Source of the DNA: Bimastos eiseni
Taxonomy: Eukaryota > Annelida > Clitellata > Crassiclitellata > Lumbricidae
DNA: 64,000 bases
Reading direction: 5' to 3'
Assembly: GCA_959347315.1 (NCBI GenBank)
Contig: OY365811.1
Coordinates: 43,613,926-43,677,925, forward strand
The position numbers and the translations under genes were made by a program. The notes beneath the pieces are model-generated. The model did no database searches, was not told the DNA's origin, and saw only the letters and a program-made list of their open reading frames with translations. Shown here in pieces: positions 10,901 to 22,230 of the stretch. Numbering within the stretch: position 1 is the stretch's first letter; each line of letters opens with the position of its first letter.

Positions 10901-13900
10901 GAGAGAGAGGAAAGAGGGAAAGAGGGAAAAAAGGAGAGAGAGGAAAGAAGGGAGAGAGGAAAGAAAGGAGAGAGAGGAAAGAAGGGAGAGAGGGGAAAAG
11001 GAGAGAGAGGAAAGAAGGAAGAGAGGGGAAAAAGGAGAGAGAGGAAAGAAGGGAGAGAGGGGAAAAAGGAGAGAGAGGAAAGAAGGGAGAGAGGGAAAAA
11101 AGGAGAGAGAGGAAAGAAGGGAGAGAGGAAAGAAAGGAGAGAGAGGAAAGAAGGGAAAGAGGGAAGAAAGGAGAGAGAGGAAAGAAGGGAGAGAGGAAAG
11201 AAAGGAGAGAGAGGAAGGAAGGGAGAGAGGGGAAAAAGGAGAGAGAGGAAAGAAGGAGAGAGAGGAAGAAGGGAAAGAGGGAAGAAAGGAGAGAGNNNNN
11301 NNNNNNNNNNNNNNNNNNNNNNNNNNNNNNNNNNNNNNNNNNNNNNNNNNNNNNNNNNNNNNNNNNNNNNNNNNNNNNNNNNNNNNNNNNNNNNNNNNNN
11401 NNNNNNNNNNNNNNNNNNNNNNNNNNNNNNNNNNNNNNNNNNNNNNNNNNNNNNNNNNNNNNNNNNNNNNNNNNNNNNNNNNNNNNNNNNNNNNNGAAAA
11501 GAAAGGAGAGAGAATAAGAAGGGAGAGAGAAAAGAAAGGAAGAGAGAGAAAGAAGGGAGAGAGAAAAGAAAGAGAGAGAAAAAGAAGGGAGAGAGAAAAG
11601 AAAGGAGAGAGAGAAAGAAGGGAGAGAGAAAAGAAAGGAGAGAGAAAAAGAAGGGAGAGAGAAAAGAAAGGAGAGAGAAAAAGAAGGGAGAGAGAAAAGA
11701 AAGGAGAGAGAGGAAAGAAGGGAGAGAGGGAAGAAAGGAGAGAGAGGAAAGAAGGGAGAGAGGGGAAAAAGGAGAGAGAGGAAAGAAGGGAGAGAGGGGA
11801 AAAAGGAGAGAGAGGAAAGAAGGGAGAGAGAGGAAAAAGGAGAGAGAGAAAGAAGGGAGAGAGGAAAGAAAGGAGAGAGAGGAAAGAAGGAGAGAGGAAA
11901 GAAAGGAGAGAGAGGAAAGATGGGAGAGAGGGGGAAAAGGAGAGAGAGGAAAGAAGGGAGAGAGGGGAAAAAGGAGAGAGAGGAAAGAAGGGAGAGAGGG
12001 GAAAAGGAGAGAGAGGACGAAGGGAGAGAGGGGGAAAAGGAGAGAGAGGAAAGAAGGAAGAGAGGGGAAAAAGAGAGAGAGGAAAGAAGGGAGAGAGGGA
12101 AGAAAGGAGAGAGAGGAAAGAAGGGAGAGAGGGGAAAAAGAGAGAGAGGAAAGAAGGGAGAGAGGGGAAAAAGGAGAGAGAGGAAAGAAGGGAGAGAGGA
12201 AAGAAAGGAGAGAGAGGAAAGAAGGGAGAGAGGAAAGAAAGGAGAGAGAGGAAAGAAGGGAAAGAGGGAAAAAAGGAGGAGAGAGGAAAGAAGGGAGAGA
12301 GGAAAGAAAGGAGAGAGAGGAAAGAAGGAGAGAGGGGAAAAAGGAGAGAGAGGAAAGAAGGGAGAGAGGAAAGAAAGGAGAGAGAGGAAAGAAGGGAGAG
12401 AGGGGAAAAGGAGAGAGAGGAAAGAAGGGAGAGAGGGGAAAAAGGAGAGAGAGGAAAGAAGGGAGAGAGAGGAAAGAAGGGAAAGAGGAAGAAAGGAGAG
12501 AGAGGAAAGAGGGAAAGAGGGAAGAAAGGAGAGAGAGGAAAGAAGGGAGAGAGAAAAGAAAGGAGAGAGAGGAAAGAAGGGAGAGAGGAAAGAAAGGAGA
12601 GAGAGGAAAGAAGGGAGAGAGAAAAGAAAGGAGAGAGAGGAAAGAAGGGAGAGAGGAAAGAAAGGAGAGAGAAAAAAGAAGGAGAGAGGAAAGAAAGGAG
12701 AGAGAGGAAAGAAGGGAGAGAGAAAAGAAGGAGAGAGAGAAAGAAGGAGAGAGAAAAGAAAGGAGAGAGAGGAAAGAAGGAGAAAGGGAAGAAAGGAGAG
12801 AGAGGAAAGAAGGGAGAGAGGGAAGAAAGGAGAGAGAGGAAGGAAGGGAGAGAGGGGAAAATGGAGAGAGAGGAAAGAAGGGAGAGAGGGAAAAAGGAGA
12901 GAGAGGAAGAAGGGAGAGAGAGGAAAGAAGGGAAAGAGGGAAGAAAGGAGAAGAGGAAAGAAGGGAAAGAGGGAAGAAAGGAGAGAGAGGAAAGTAGGGA
13001 GAGAGGAAAGAAAGGAGAGAGAGAAAGAAGGGAGAGAGGAAAGAAAGGAGAGAGAGGAAAGATGGGTGAGAGGGGGAAAAGGAGAGAGAGGAAAGAAGGG
13101 AGAGAGGGGAAAAAGGAGAGAGAGGAAAGAAGGGAGAGAGGGGAAAAAGGAGAGAGAGGAAAGAAGGGAGAGAGGGGAAAAAGGAGAGAGAGGAACGAAG
13201 GAGAGAGGGGGAAAAGGAGAGAGAGGAAAGAAGGAAGAGAGGGGAAAAGGAGAGAGAGGAAAGAAGGGAGAGAGGGAAGAAAGGAGAGAGAGGAAAGAAG
13301 GAGAGAGGGGAAAAGGAGAGAGAGGAAAGAAGGGGGGGGGAGAGAGGGGAAGAAGAAGGAGGAGAGGGAGAGGGAAGAAGGAGAGAGAGGAAAGAAGGGA
13401 GAGAGGAAAGAAAGGAGAGAGAGGAAAGAAGGGAGAGAGGAAAGAAAGGAGGAGAGAAGAGGGGAAAGAGGGAAAAAGGGAAGGAGAGAGAGGAAAGAAG
13501 GAGAGAGGAAAGAAAGGAGAGAGAGGAAAGAAGGGAGAGAGGGGAAAAAAGGAGAGAGAGGAAAGAAGGAAGAGAGGGGAAAAAGGAGAGAGAGGAAAGA
13601 AGGGAGAGGGGGAAAAAGGAGAGAGAGGAAAGAAGGGAGAGAGGGAAAAAAGGAGAGAGAGGAAAGAAGGGAGAGAGGAAAGAAAGGAGAGAGAGGAAAG
13701 AAGGGAAAAGAGGGAAGAAAGGAGAGAGAGGAAAGAAGGGAGAGAGGAAAGAAAGGAGAGAGAGGAAGGAAGGGAGAGAGGGGAAAAAGGAGAGAGAGAG
13801 GAAAGAAGGGAGAGAGAGGAAAGAAGGGAAAGAGGGAAGAAAGGAGAGAGAGGAAAGAAGGGAGAGAGAGAAAGAAAGGAGAGAGAGGAAAGAAGGGAGA

Positions 13901-16395
13901 GAGGGAAGAAAGGAGAGAGAGGAAAGAAGGGAGAGAGGGAAGAAAGGAGAGAGAGGAAAGAAGGAAGAGAGGAAAGAAAGGAGAGAGAGGGAAGAAGGGA
14001 GAGAGGGAAGAAAGGAGAGAGAGGAAAGAAGGGAGAGAGGAAAGAAAGGAGAGAAAGGAAAGAAGGGAGAGAGGGGAAAAAGGAGAGAGAGGAAAGAAGG
14101 GAGAGAGGGGAAAAAGGAGAGAGAGGAAAGAAGGGAGAGAGGGAAGAAAGGAGAGAGAGGAAAGAAGGGAGAGAGGAAAGAAAGGAGAGAGAGGAAAGAA
14201 GGGAGAGAGGAAAGAAAGGAGAGAGAGGAAAGAAGGGAAAGAGGGAAAAAAGGAGAGAGAGGAAAGAAGGGAGAGAGGAAAGAAAGGAGAGAGAGGAAAG
14301 AAGGGAGAGAGGGAAAAAGGAGAGAGAGGAAAGAAGGAAGAGAGGGGAAAAAGGAGAGAGAGGAAAGAAGGGAGAGAGGGGAAAAAGGAGAGAGAGGAAG
14401 AAGGGAGAGAGGGAAATAAGGAGAGAGAGGAAAGAAGGGAGAGAGGAAAGAAAGGAGAGAGAGGAAAGAAGGGAAGAGGGAAGAAAGGAGAGAGAGGAAA
14501 GAAGGGAGAGAGGAAAGAAAGGAGAGAGAGGAAAGAAGGGAGAGAGGGGAAAAAGGAGAGAGAGGAAAGAAGGGAGAGAGAGGAAAGAAGGGAAAGAGGG
14601 AAGAAAGGAGAGAGAGGAAAGAAGGGAGAGAGAAAAGAAGGGAGAGAGGGGGAAAAAGGAGAGAGAGGAAAGAAGGAAGAGAGGGGAAAAAGGAGAGAGA
14701 GGAAAGAAGGGAGAGAGGGAAGAAAGGAGAGAGAGGGAAAGAAGGGAGAGAGGGGAAAAAGGAGAGAGAGGAAAGAAGGGAGAGAGGGGAAAAAGGAGAG
14801 AGAGGAAAGAAGGGAGAGAGGGAAGAAAGGAGAGAGAGGAAAGAAGGGAGAGAGGAAAGAAAGGAGAGAGAGGAAAGAAGGGAGAGAGGAAAGAAAGGAG
14901 AGAGAGGAAAGAAGGGAAAGAGGGAAAAAAGGAGAGAGAGGAAAGAAGGGAGAGAGGAAAGAAAGGAGAGAGAGGAAAGAAGGGAGAGAGGGGAAAAGGA
15001 GAGAGAGGAAAGAAGGAAGAGAGGGGAAAAAGGAGAGAGAGGAAAGAAGGGAGAGAGGGGAAAAAGGAGAGAGAGGAAAGAAGGGAGAGAGGGAAAAAAG
15101 GAGAGAGAGGAAAGAAGGGAGAGAGGAAAGAAAGGAGAGAGAGGAAAGAAGGGAAAGAGGGAAGAAAGGAGAGAGAGGAAAGAAGGGAGAGAGGAAAGAA
15201 AGGAGAGAGAGGAAAGAAGGGAGAGAGGGGAAAAAGGAGAGAGAGGAAAGAAGGGAGAGAGGGGAAAAAGGAGAGATAGGAAAGAAGGGAGAGAGGGGAA
15301 AAAGGAGAGAGAGGAAAGAAGGGAGAGAGGGAAGAAAGGAGAGAGAGGAAAGAAGGGAGAGAGGGAAAAAGGAGAGAGAGGAAAGAAGGGAGAGAGGGGA
15401 AAAAGGAGAGAGAGGAAAGAAGGAGAGAGAGGAGGAAAGAAGGGAAAGAGGGAAGAAAGGAGAGAGAGGAAAGAAGGGAAAGAGGGAAGAAAGGAGAGAG
15501 AGGAAAGAAGGGAGAGAGGAAAGAAAGGAGAGAGAGGAAAGAAGGGAGAGAGGGGAAAAAGGAGAGAGAGGAAAGAAGGGAGAGAGGGGAAAAAGGAGAG
15601 AGAGGAAAGAAGGGAGAGAGGGGAAAAAGGAGAGAGAGGAAAGAAGGGAGAGAGGGAAGAAAGGAGAGAGAGGAAAGAAGGGAGAGAGGGAAGAAAGGAG
15701 AGAGAGGAAAGAAGGGAGAGAGGGAAGAAAGGAGAGAGAGGAAAGAAGGGAGAGAGGGAAGAAAGGAGAGAGAGAAAGAAGGGAGAGAGGGAAGAAAGGA
15801 GAGAGAGGAAAGAAGGGAGAGAGGAAAGAAAGGAGAGAGAGGAAAGAGGGAGAGAGGGATAAAAGGAGAGAGAGGAAAGAAGGGAGAGAGGAAAGAAAGG
15901 AGAGAGAGGAAAGAAGGGAGAGAGGGATAAAAGGAGAGAGAGGAAAGAAGGGAGAGAGGAAAGAAAGGAGAGAGAGGAAAGAAGGGAGAGAGGGATAAAA
16001 GGAGAGAGAGGAAAGAAGGGAGAGAGGAAAGAAAGGAGAGAGAGGAAAGAAGGGAGAGAGGGATAAAAGGAGAGAGAGGAAAGAAGGGAGAGAGGAAAGA
16101 AAGGAGAGAGAGGAAAGAAGGGAGAGAGGAAAGAAAGGAGAGAGAGGAAAGAAGGGAGAGAGGGGAAAAAGGAGAGAGAGGAAAGAAGGGAGAGAGGAAA
16201 GAAAGGAGAGAGAGGAAAGAAGGGAGAGAGGAAAGAAAGGAGAGAGAAAGAAGGGAGAGAGGGATAAAAGGAGAGAGAGGAAAGAAGGGAGAGAGGGAAG
16301 AAAGGAGAGAGAAAGAAGGGAGAGAGGGAAGACGGGAGGAAGGGAGAGTAGGAAGAAGGGAGAAAAGGAGCAAAGGAGGGAGAGAGTAGGTAGGA
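4958..16395. repeat. 11.4-kb all-purine satellite (17/34-bp units)
   Basis: The plus strand is almost purely A and G. The basic unit is 34 bp and consists of two related 17-bp halves, GGAGAGAGAGGAAAGAA and GGGAGAGAGGAAAGAAA, with insertions, deletions and G/A swaps. Because a strand without T cannot spell any stop codon, and its C/T complement cannot either, nearly every frame is open for thousands of codons. Their repetitive charged or Ser/Leu/Pro-rich translations should not be read as proteins. Rare T or C variants mark higher-order copies: GGATAAAAGG recurs four times at exactly 68 bp near 15860-16065, and larger blocks are duplicated. The array is interrupted by a run of N. Such polypurine DNA can form triplex structures and is hard to assemble, so the true length is unknown. 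Confidence 0.95.
11296..11495. other. Assembly gap, 200 N
   Basis: Exactly 200 unknown bases inside the purine satellite, most likely a placeholder of arbitrary length where the repeat could not be assembled. Confidence 0.98.
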
Positions 16396-16408
16396 GTGGA
16401 GGGATGAT

Positions 16409-16431
16409 GGGTGGGTGGGTGGATGGGTGGG
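16409..16431 (+). other. G-quadruplex-forming motif
   Basis: Five GGG runs separated by one base or a short loop lie directly at the right edge of the purine satellite. This satisfies the usual G4 pattern with very short loops. Confidence 0.7.
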
Positions 16432-16768
16432 TCACAGATTTAATCGACTCTCGACATTGATTGTCGGTCAATGGAGAATGGTTGGAGACAAATTGAAGGA
16501 GACAAAGAGAGAGATAAACAGAGACAGACAGAGGCCGACAGTAGCAGAGACAGTGGCAAAATCAAAGGCAGCCACACACACACAGACACGGGGGAATAGG
16601 GAGAGGGAGAGAGGTAGGGCAGAGGTAGAATGTAGTAATGGGCGCTGTGTCCTTTATGTCGATCGTGATCGTCGTCGGTTGTGATGTGTTTGGATAAACT
16701 AAGAGAATAATAATTGTCTCCACTTCCATTCTTACTTTCATTCGCTTCTCTTTCGATATCGAATTCAC
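16432..16768. other. Spacer between the two arrays, GACA/GAGA-rich
   Basis: Contains purine-rich GAGACA-type and CACA-type simple sequence. No gene is evident, and the small frames here are low-complexity shadows. Confidence 0.5.
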
Positions 16769-17810
16769 CATCCATCCATCCATCCACCAATCCATCCATC
16801 CATCCATTCATCAATCAATCAATCAATCAATCCATCCATCAATCAATCAATCAATCAATCCATCCATCCATCCATCCATCCATCCATCAATCAATCCATC
16901 CATCCATCAATCAATCAATCCATTCATCAATCAATCCATCCATCCATCCATCAATCAATCCATCCATCCATCCATCCATTCATCAATCAATCCATCCATC
17001 CATCAATCAATCCATCCATCCATCCATCCATCAATCAATCCATCCATCCATCAATCAATCCATCCATCCATCCATTCATCAATCAATCCATCCATCCATC
17101 CATCAATCAATCCATCCATCCATCAATCAATCAATCCATCCATCCATCCATCCGTCCATCCATCCATCAATCAATCAATCCATCCATCCATTCATCAATC
17201 AATCCATCCATCCATCAATCAATCCATCCATCCATCCATCAATCAATCCATCCATCCATCCATCCATCAATCAATCCATCCATCCATTCATCAATCAATC
17301 CATCCATCCATCCATCAATCAATCCATCCATCCATCAATCAATCCATCCATCCATCCGTCCATCCATCCATCCATCAATCAATCCATCCATCCATTCATC
17401 AATCAATCCATCCATCCATCAATCAATCAATCCATCCATCCATCAATCAATCCATCCATCCATTCATCAATCAATCCATCCATCCATCCATCAATCAATC
17501 CATCCATCCATTCATCAATCAATCCATCCATCCATCAATCAATCCATCCATCCATTCATCAATCAATCCATCAATCCATCCATCCATCCATCAATCAATC
17601 CATCCATCCATTCATCAATCAATCAATCCATCCATTCATCCATCAATCAATCCATCCATTCATCCATCAATCAATCTATCCATCCATCCATCAATCAATC
17701 CATCCATCCATTCATCAATCAATCCATCCATTCATCCATCAATCAATCCATCCATTCATCCATCAATCAATCTATCCATCCATTCATCAATCAGCTCATC
17801 CATCCATTGC
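16769..17810. repeat. Tetranucleotide array of ATCC and ATCA blocks, about 1 kb
   Basis: Alternating blocks of (ATCC)n and (ATCA)n run for about 1040 bases with occasional ATTC and GTCC variants. The block order itself recurs, for example four ATCC then two ATCA. The plus-strand frame 16714-17853, reading Ser-Ile-His-Pro and Ser-Ile-Asn-Gln repeats, is a product of the tetranucleotide period and not evidence of a gene. Confidence 0.95.
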
Positions 17811-18189
17811 AAATACACACACAAGACACACACACGAACTGTCTGTCTATTGATTTTTATGTCTGTTTCGTTCGTCTGTCTATCGATTTGTCCGCTACCA
17901 TAAGAAAAGTCTGATTTGTCAACAGATTCCTAAATTATACATTTTTCAATGTATATTTTTGGCCTCAGCGTGACCCACACCCCCTCACCCACTCACCTAG
18001 TGACCCCCCCCCTCCATACACACTCCACCCTGTCAAGGCACTTCTTCAAGCACCAATCACGTGATGCCAAATAGAAGAGCGATGTCTTTTGATCGGTTGT
18101 AAAGGGTGACGGAGCAAGTTACCGATTGATTGTTAGCCAAGGAATGAAGCCAACGGTAGCAGGCCTCAACCGAGGTGAGAGGAGGCCAG
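17811..18189. other. Intergenic, no gene seen
   Basis: Begins with CACA dinucleotides and a C-rich patch near 17970-18020. No element or gene recognised. Confidence 0.4.
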
Positions 18190-18315
18190 CTGGGAGTCGC
18201 AGGAGGTCAGTGGTAGGAGGTCCATGGTGAGAGGCCAGCGGTGTGGGGCCAGTGGTCAGAGGGCAGTGGTCAGAGGGCAGTGGTCAGAGGCCAGTGGTCA
18301 GAGGTCAGTAGTAGG
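18190..18315. repeat. Minisatellite with CAGTGGTCAGAGG units
   Basis: Units of about 13-17 bp built on AGTGGTCAGAGG recur, first diverged and then nearly identical near 18250-18310. Confidence 0.8.
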
Positions 18316-18774
18316 TCAGTGATTGTATCTGCCTGACCAATCACAGAACAGAGGATTATGATTGATAAATAAACATCAGAATCCTCCTCCTCCTCACCAC
18401 CATCCTCCTCATCATCATCATCGTATACGTCGTCGTCATTATCATCGGCAACATCACTAGCATCCTTGTATATCATCATCGCAGACAACACTTAGCGAAG
18501 ACTGGACATATTATTTAATCGGTGTGTTTGTGTCGCAGAGGAAACATTATGCAGAGTCGCGAAAGGAGGAAAAGGAGCTTCAACAACAGTCGTCGATCGC
18601 TCCATCGTCATCATTATCAGCAGCAGCAACAGCCAAGGCATCGTTAGCACTATACGAGCACCTGAATAGGTGATTGCTGATGAAAGAGACAGACGGTCGT
18701 CATAGCAACAAAGCATGTCTTAGACAATTATTGAGGAGTAGAAGCTATCTGTCGAGATCGACGCAGACGGACCC

Positions 18775-19065
18775 ACTCCTTCCACCCCTCCTCCTCCTCC
18801 CAATCTTCCTCCTCTTTCTTCTCTTCCTCCTCCTTCTCTTCCTCCTCCCCTCGTCTCCGCCTCTTCCTCCTCGTCCTCGTCCTCCTCTTCCTCTTCCTCC
18901 CCGTCCTCCTTCTCCCCTACTCGCCTCCTCATCCTCCTCTTCTTCCTCCTCTTCCCCTCCTTCCCTCCTCTACCTCCTCTTCTTCTTCCTCCCCTTCCTG
19001 CTCTTCCTCCTCCCCTCCCTTTCTTCCTCCTCTTCCTCCTCCTCCCCCCCCTCCCCCTCCTCATT
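18775..19065. repeat. Pyrimidine tract of CCTCTT type
   Basis: About 290 bases almost entirely C and T in CTC/CCT/CTT triplets. The Leu/Pro/Ser and Arg/Glu/Gly frames on the two strands are low-complexity shadows. Confidence 0.9.
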
Positions 19066-19369
19066 CTTCCCTGCCAAAGTCTCTGGTGTGCATTGGACCA
19101 TTTTTACCATCAAATGTCATGCTCTTATGATCAGTGTCTGGAGTCTGACTTCATGATGCATCCTCCGTTTAAGAAAATAAGATGAGGTTAAATGTGATGG
19201 GGCTAAACACTTAAAGCGCAGATAATTAAGGCAACGTAATTGAACGGTATGGCTCATTATATATTTGATTTGTGAGCTCATAATCAATATCGATCACATG
19301 GCAGTAAACAAAAACAGTAATAAAGAGCGGTCAGTGTGGAGGCCAAGACCAGGTGGAGAGGCCGCTGGA

Positions 19370-19650
19370 GCCCCTCTAACGTCATAGATAATGAGGAAAG
19401 TCCTCTCCCAGCCACCCCTTTAGCCATATGGATAATGAGGAAGTCCCCTCCCAGTCACCCTTAGTGACATGGATAATGAGGGAAGACCTCTCCCAGCCAC
19501 CTCTTTAGCCATATGGATAATGAGGAATTCCCTCCCAGTCACCCTTAGTGAAATCCTTTCTAAGCGCATGGATAATGAGGGTAGTACATTCTAACCACAT
19601 GGATAATGAGGGAAATCCTTTCTAACCACATGGATAATAAGGGCCTCTCC
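19370..19650. repeat. Degenerate minisatellite around ATGGATAATGAGG
   Basis: CATATGGATAATGAGG or CACATGGATAATGAGG recurs about seven times with CCTCCCAGCCACC-like linkers. Confidence 0.85.
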
Positions 19651-20589
19651 CTCCTAGAAACTTTCCTGAATGCAAATCGTGATGACTTCTTCTCTCATCC
19701 AACGTTCTTCCATTCGCTGTACGTCTGAGTCATTCGAATAATTAATCAACCGTTATATACAGCCTCGTAGAGTGGAGGAGGAGGAGGAGGAGGAGGAGGA
19801 TAAGTCGTCGTCGTCATCCTATTGATCATTGATTATTGTCGCATAATTAACGACAACTGTCATTATAGCTTCGTTCTGTGCCACGTATTATACTTCGTCT
19901 GTGGCAGTCAGTGCTTCGTAGACCAATTGTCACGAAGGCAACACAGTCAGGCAACAGCGACTGATCAGCTCGTAATTTGGTTGCTATGTATATAAATGAC
20001 GTATAATATTATTTTAAAGCTGGACTTAAAAGATGTCTCGCATTGCTGCTCTACCTCTTACACCTGTTCCCCTCTGGATCAAAGTATACCATTAGAGTAA
20101 TTTCGCTAAATATCCAATTGTTTCATACAAAGTCGATCTCACCAAAACTACACAGTCTCATCCTACCTCTCCACAATCATGGCTTTCACTCAAGACTGAA
20201 CACGAAGATCTTTCGTAATCGTAATCGTAATCTCCAAATTTATAAACCGCCACTCGAAAGCCAAGCGGACCAGGATACCAGCTTATTCGGGCGTGCTCTG
20301 TGAAATCAGAACAGTTGTCGCAATGGGATGTCAAGGAACGGTTTCCGGAGGGCAGTGTTGCTGTTAAGGCCTAAAACAGACTGTCCCACTTCTGATAAAT
20401 TCTTGCTAGAGCTTCCAGATGCCACATGAATTTTGCTGCCGCTGATTTTTTCTGACTGACCAGCAGAAATTTTATCCGTCCTTCAGACATTTGTCGTATG
20501 ACGCAAAACGTTCTGGACATTTTAACGTCGGCGATCTAGTAGTCAGTAGCCTAACTGCTCTATCCACCGAAACAATGCTAGCATTGACT
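19651..20589. other. Intergenic, no gene seen
   Basis: Holds a short GGA run near 19778-19800. The small frame at 20043-20303 has no recognisable features. Confidence 0.4.
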
Positions 20590-20720
20590 GACGAGCCGTG
20601 GTCTTGTAAGAGACAGTAAAACCAAGACCAATACTTTGAATTTCAAGACCAAGACCTTTAATCTCAAGACCAGGACATCTAAAAATGAACTCGAGACTAA
20701 GACCTTGGTTTTTTGAGTAA
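20590..20720. repeat. Fragment with AAGACC-type repeats
   Basis: AAGACCAAGACC-type phrases recur here as in the elements at 32043-32848 and 52503-53242. It looks like the sub-terminal part of a related transposon, but I found no matching ends. Confidence 0.5.
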
Positions 20721-21124
20721 AAGGATTGCTGTGATTAAACCCTTTCACATACACAGGGCCGCCGAGAGAAATTCCGGGCCCCTGGGCAGAACAGTTAGGC
20801 ATAGGGGCCTCTAAACAACATGTGTTATTGGGATATATGGGAAAATAAAATATTGCTATAATAAAAATACGGGTACAACCGCATGATATCAGAAATACAT
20901 TCATATATAGGCTTATATATAATTAATTGTGTCATATATATATTTATATCAAATGAAATCAAATCAAATATGTTTTCATTGATCCCATTTGGATTTTACA
21001 CTGTTACTACATAACAAGTATAAAAACGAAAAAGCTGTACAAAAGAACATTTTAGTAATAACATAATCTTATAAGGGACAATAGGGAAAAAGAATGACCA
21101 TAAGGGACCCAAAGATACCTCTAG

Positions 21125-22230
21125 CCGGTGTAAAGACTTCAAGTTACCCCCTATTTCAGGTTACCCCCCCCCCCGGTAATTTGAAATCGATTTCAGATTA
21201 CCCCATTCGTGTCCACATTACCCCCTCTCTGAATGAATCAAAATGTTAAATGTTGTTTTGCTTTCAACCAATGATAACCAGTCTGTTTAATAAAACATAA
21301 ATAACACATAAATAGAGAAGAATATTTTTAACGTGTGAAAAGTAATATATAAAAGTCAAAGAAATGTAAAATGTGTGAATTCAGTAATAGGTTACACGAG
21401 ATCAAAGTGCATCACATTGTAACATACAAACATAGGATAATAAAGATTTAGCCTAAATGGTGAAGAAAGTAGTGTAATTACAACATAAATATACAACAAC
21501 TAGGGATGTAACTTTTGACTTGATAATTCAATCCTCTACTTAACTCATCAAAAGTAACAAGAAGACTTATCAAATGCTGCAAGTTAAAAGTGGCGGTGTG
21601 CCCTGTTTGTGGTCTGATGGTAATTATTCTTTCACTTACTAGTTCCCATCCAATTAGCTGATATCATTTTTGGCCAATCATTGTGCCCACTTCTCTTTTA
21701 TGCTTGGCTCCACATGAGTAGTAGATGCTTATTCCTTGAGACACCATATTGCCACGGCAGGTCCATCGCAACTCACTCTGCCCCAATATTTCAAGTTTGT
21801 ATTCTTACATCTCTCTCGCCACATGCGCCAACTTCCCTGTGTCGAAATGTTCTTACACTCCAGTATCCAATTTTTGCCTTGGCTTTGGTCGTTAAGATTT
21901 GAGACTTCTGAGTCTTGGCTTCCTTTGGGCTTTCACCACGACCCTTCACATATGGGTCCAAGACCCTCTCATCTCCCGACCGACCGGCCGCGACAATGAA
22001 TTTGAGCTTTTCATTTGTCTTTTATCGTTGCAAGATGTGGTTCCAGGCTAGGGACTGGCACTGTTGAACTGCAGGGCAGTGGAGTAGTTAGTTACCAGGA
22101 GTAACTTGAAATCAATTTCAAGTCACCGGAGGTAGTCTGAAGTAATCTGAAATCGTAGGGGTAACTTGAAATCGATTTAAAGTTACCAGAGGTAAGGTGA
22201 ATGGGGGGTAATTTGAAATCGCTACACCGG
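21125..22230. mobile_element. Inverted-end element, CCGGTGTA termini
   Basis: The left end reads CCGGTGTAAAGACTTCAAGT followed by TACCCCC. The right end, complemented, reads CCGGTGTAGCGATTTCAAAT followed by TACCCCC. Inside both ends, TTGAAATCGATTTCA-like and GTTACC phrases repeat. I see no clean target duplication, so the superfamily is open. The region between (21480-21990) is AT-rich with a small frame of no recognised identity and may include a nested insertion. Confidence 0.6.

Noticed and set aside
4817..16471. Giant minus-strand open frame of 3,884 codons and overlapping long frames on both strands
   Set aside because: Purine-only DNA cannot encode stops on either strand; translations are pure tandem-repeat products spanning an N gap.
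16714..17853. 379-codon plus frame with Ser-Ile-His-Pro/Ser-Ile-Asn-Gln repeats
   Set aside because: Produced by an ATCC/ATCA tetranucleotide array, which is stop-free in this frame; no conserved domain or flanking gene structure.
18720..19064. Arg/Gly/Glu-rich minus frame and Leu/Pro-rich plus frame
   Set aside because: Low-complexity CCT/CTT tract; composition alone explains the open frames.
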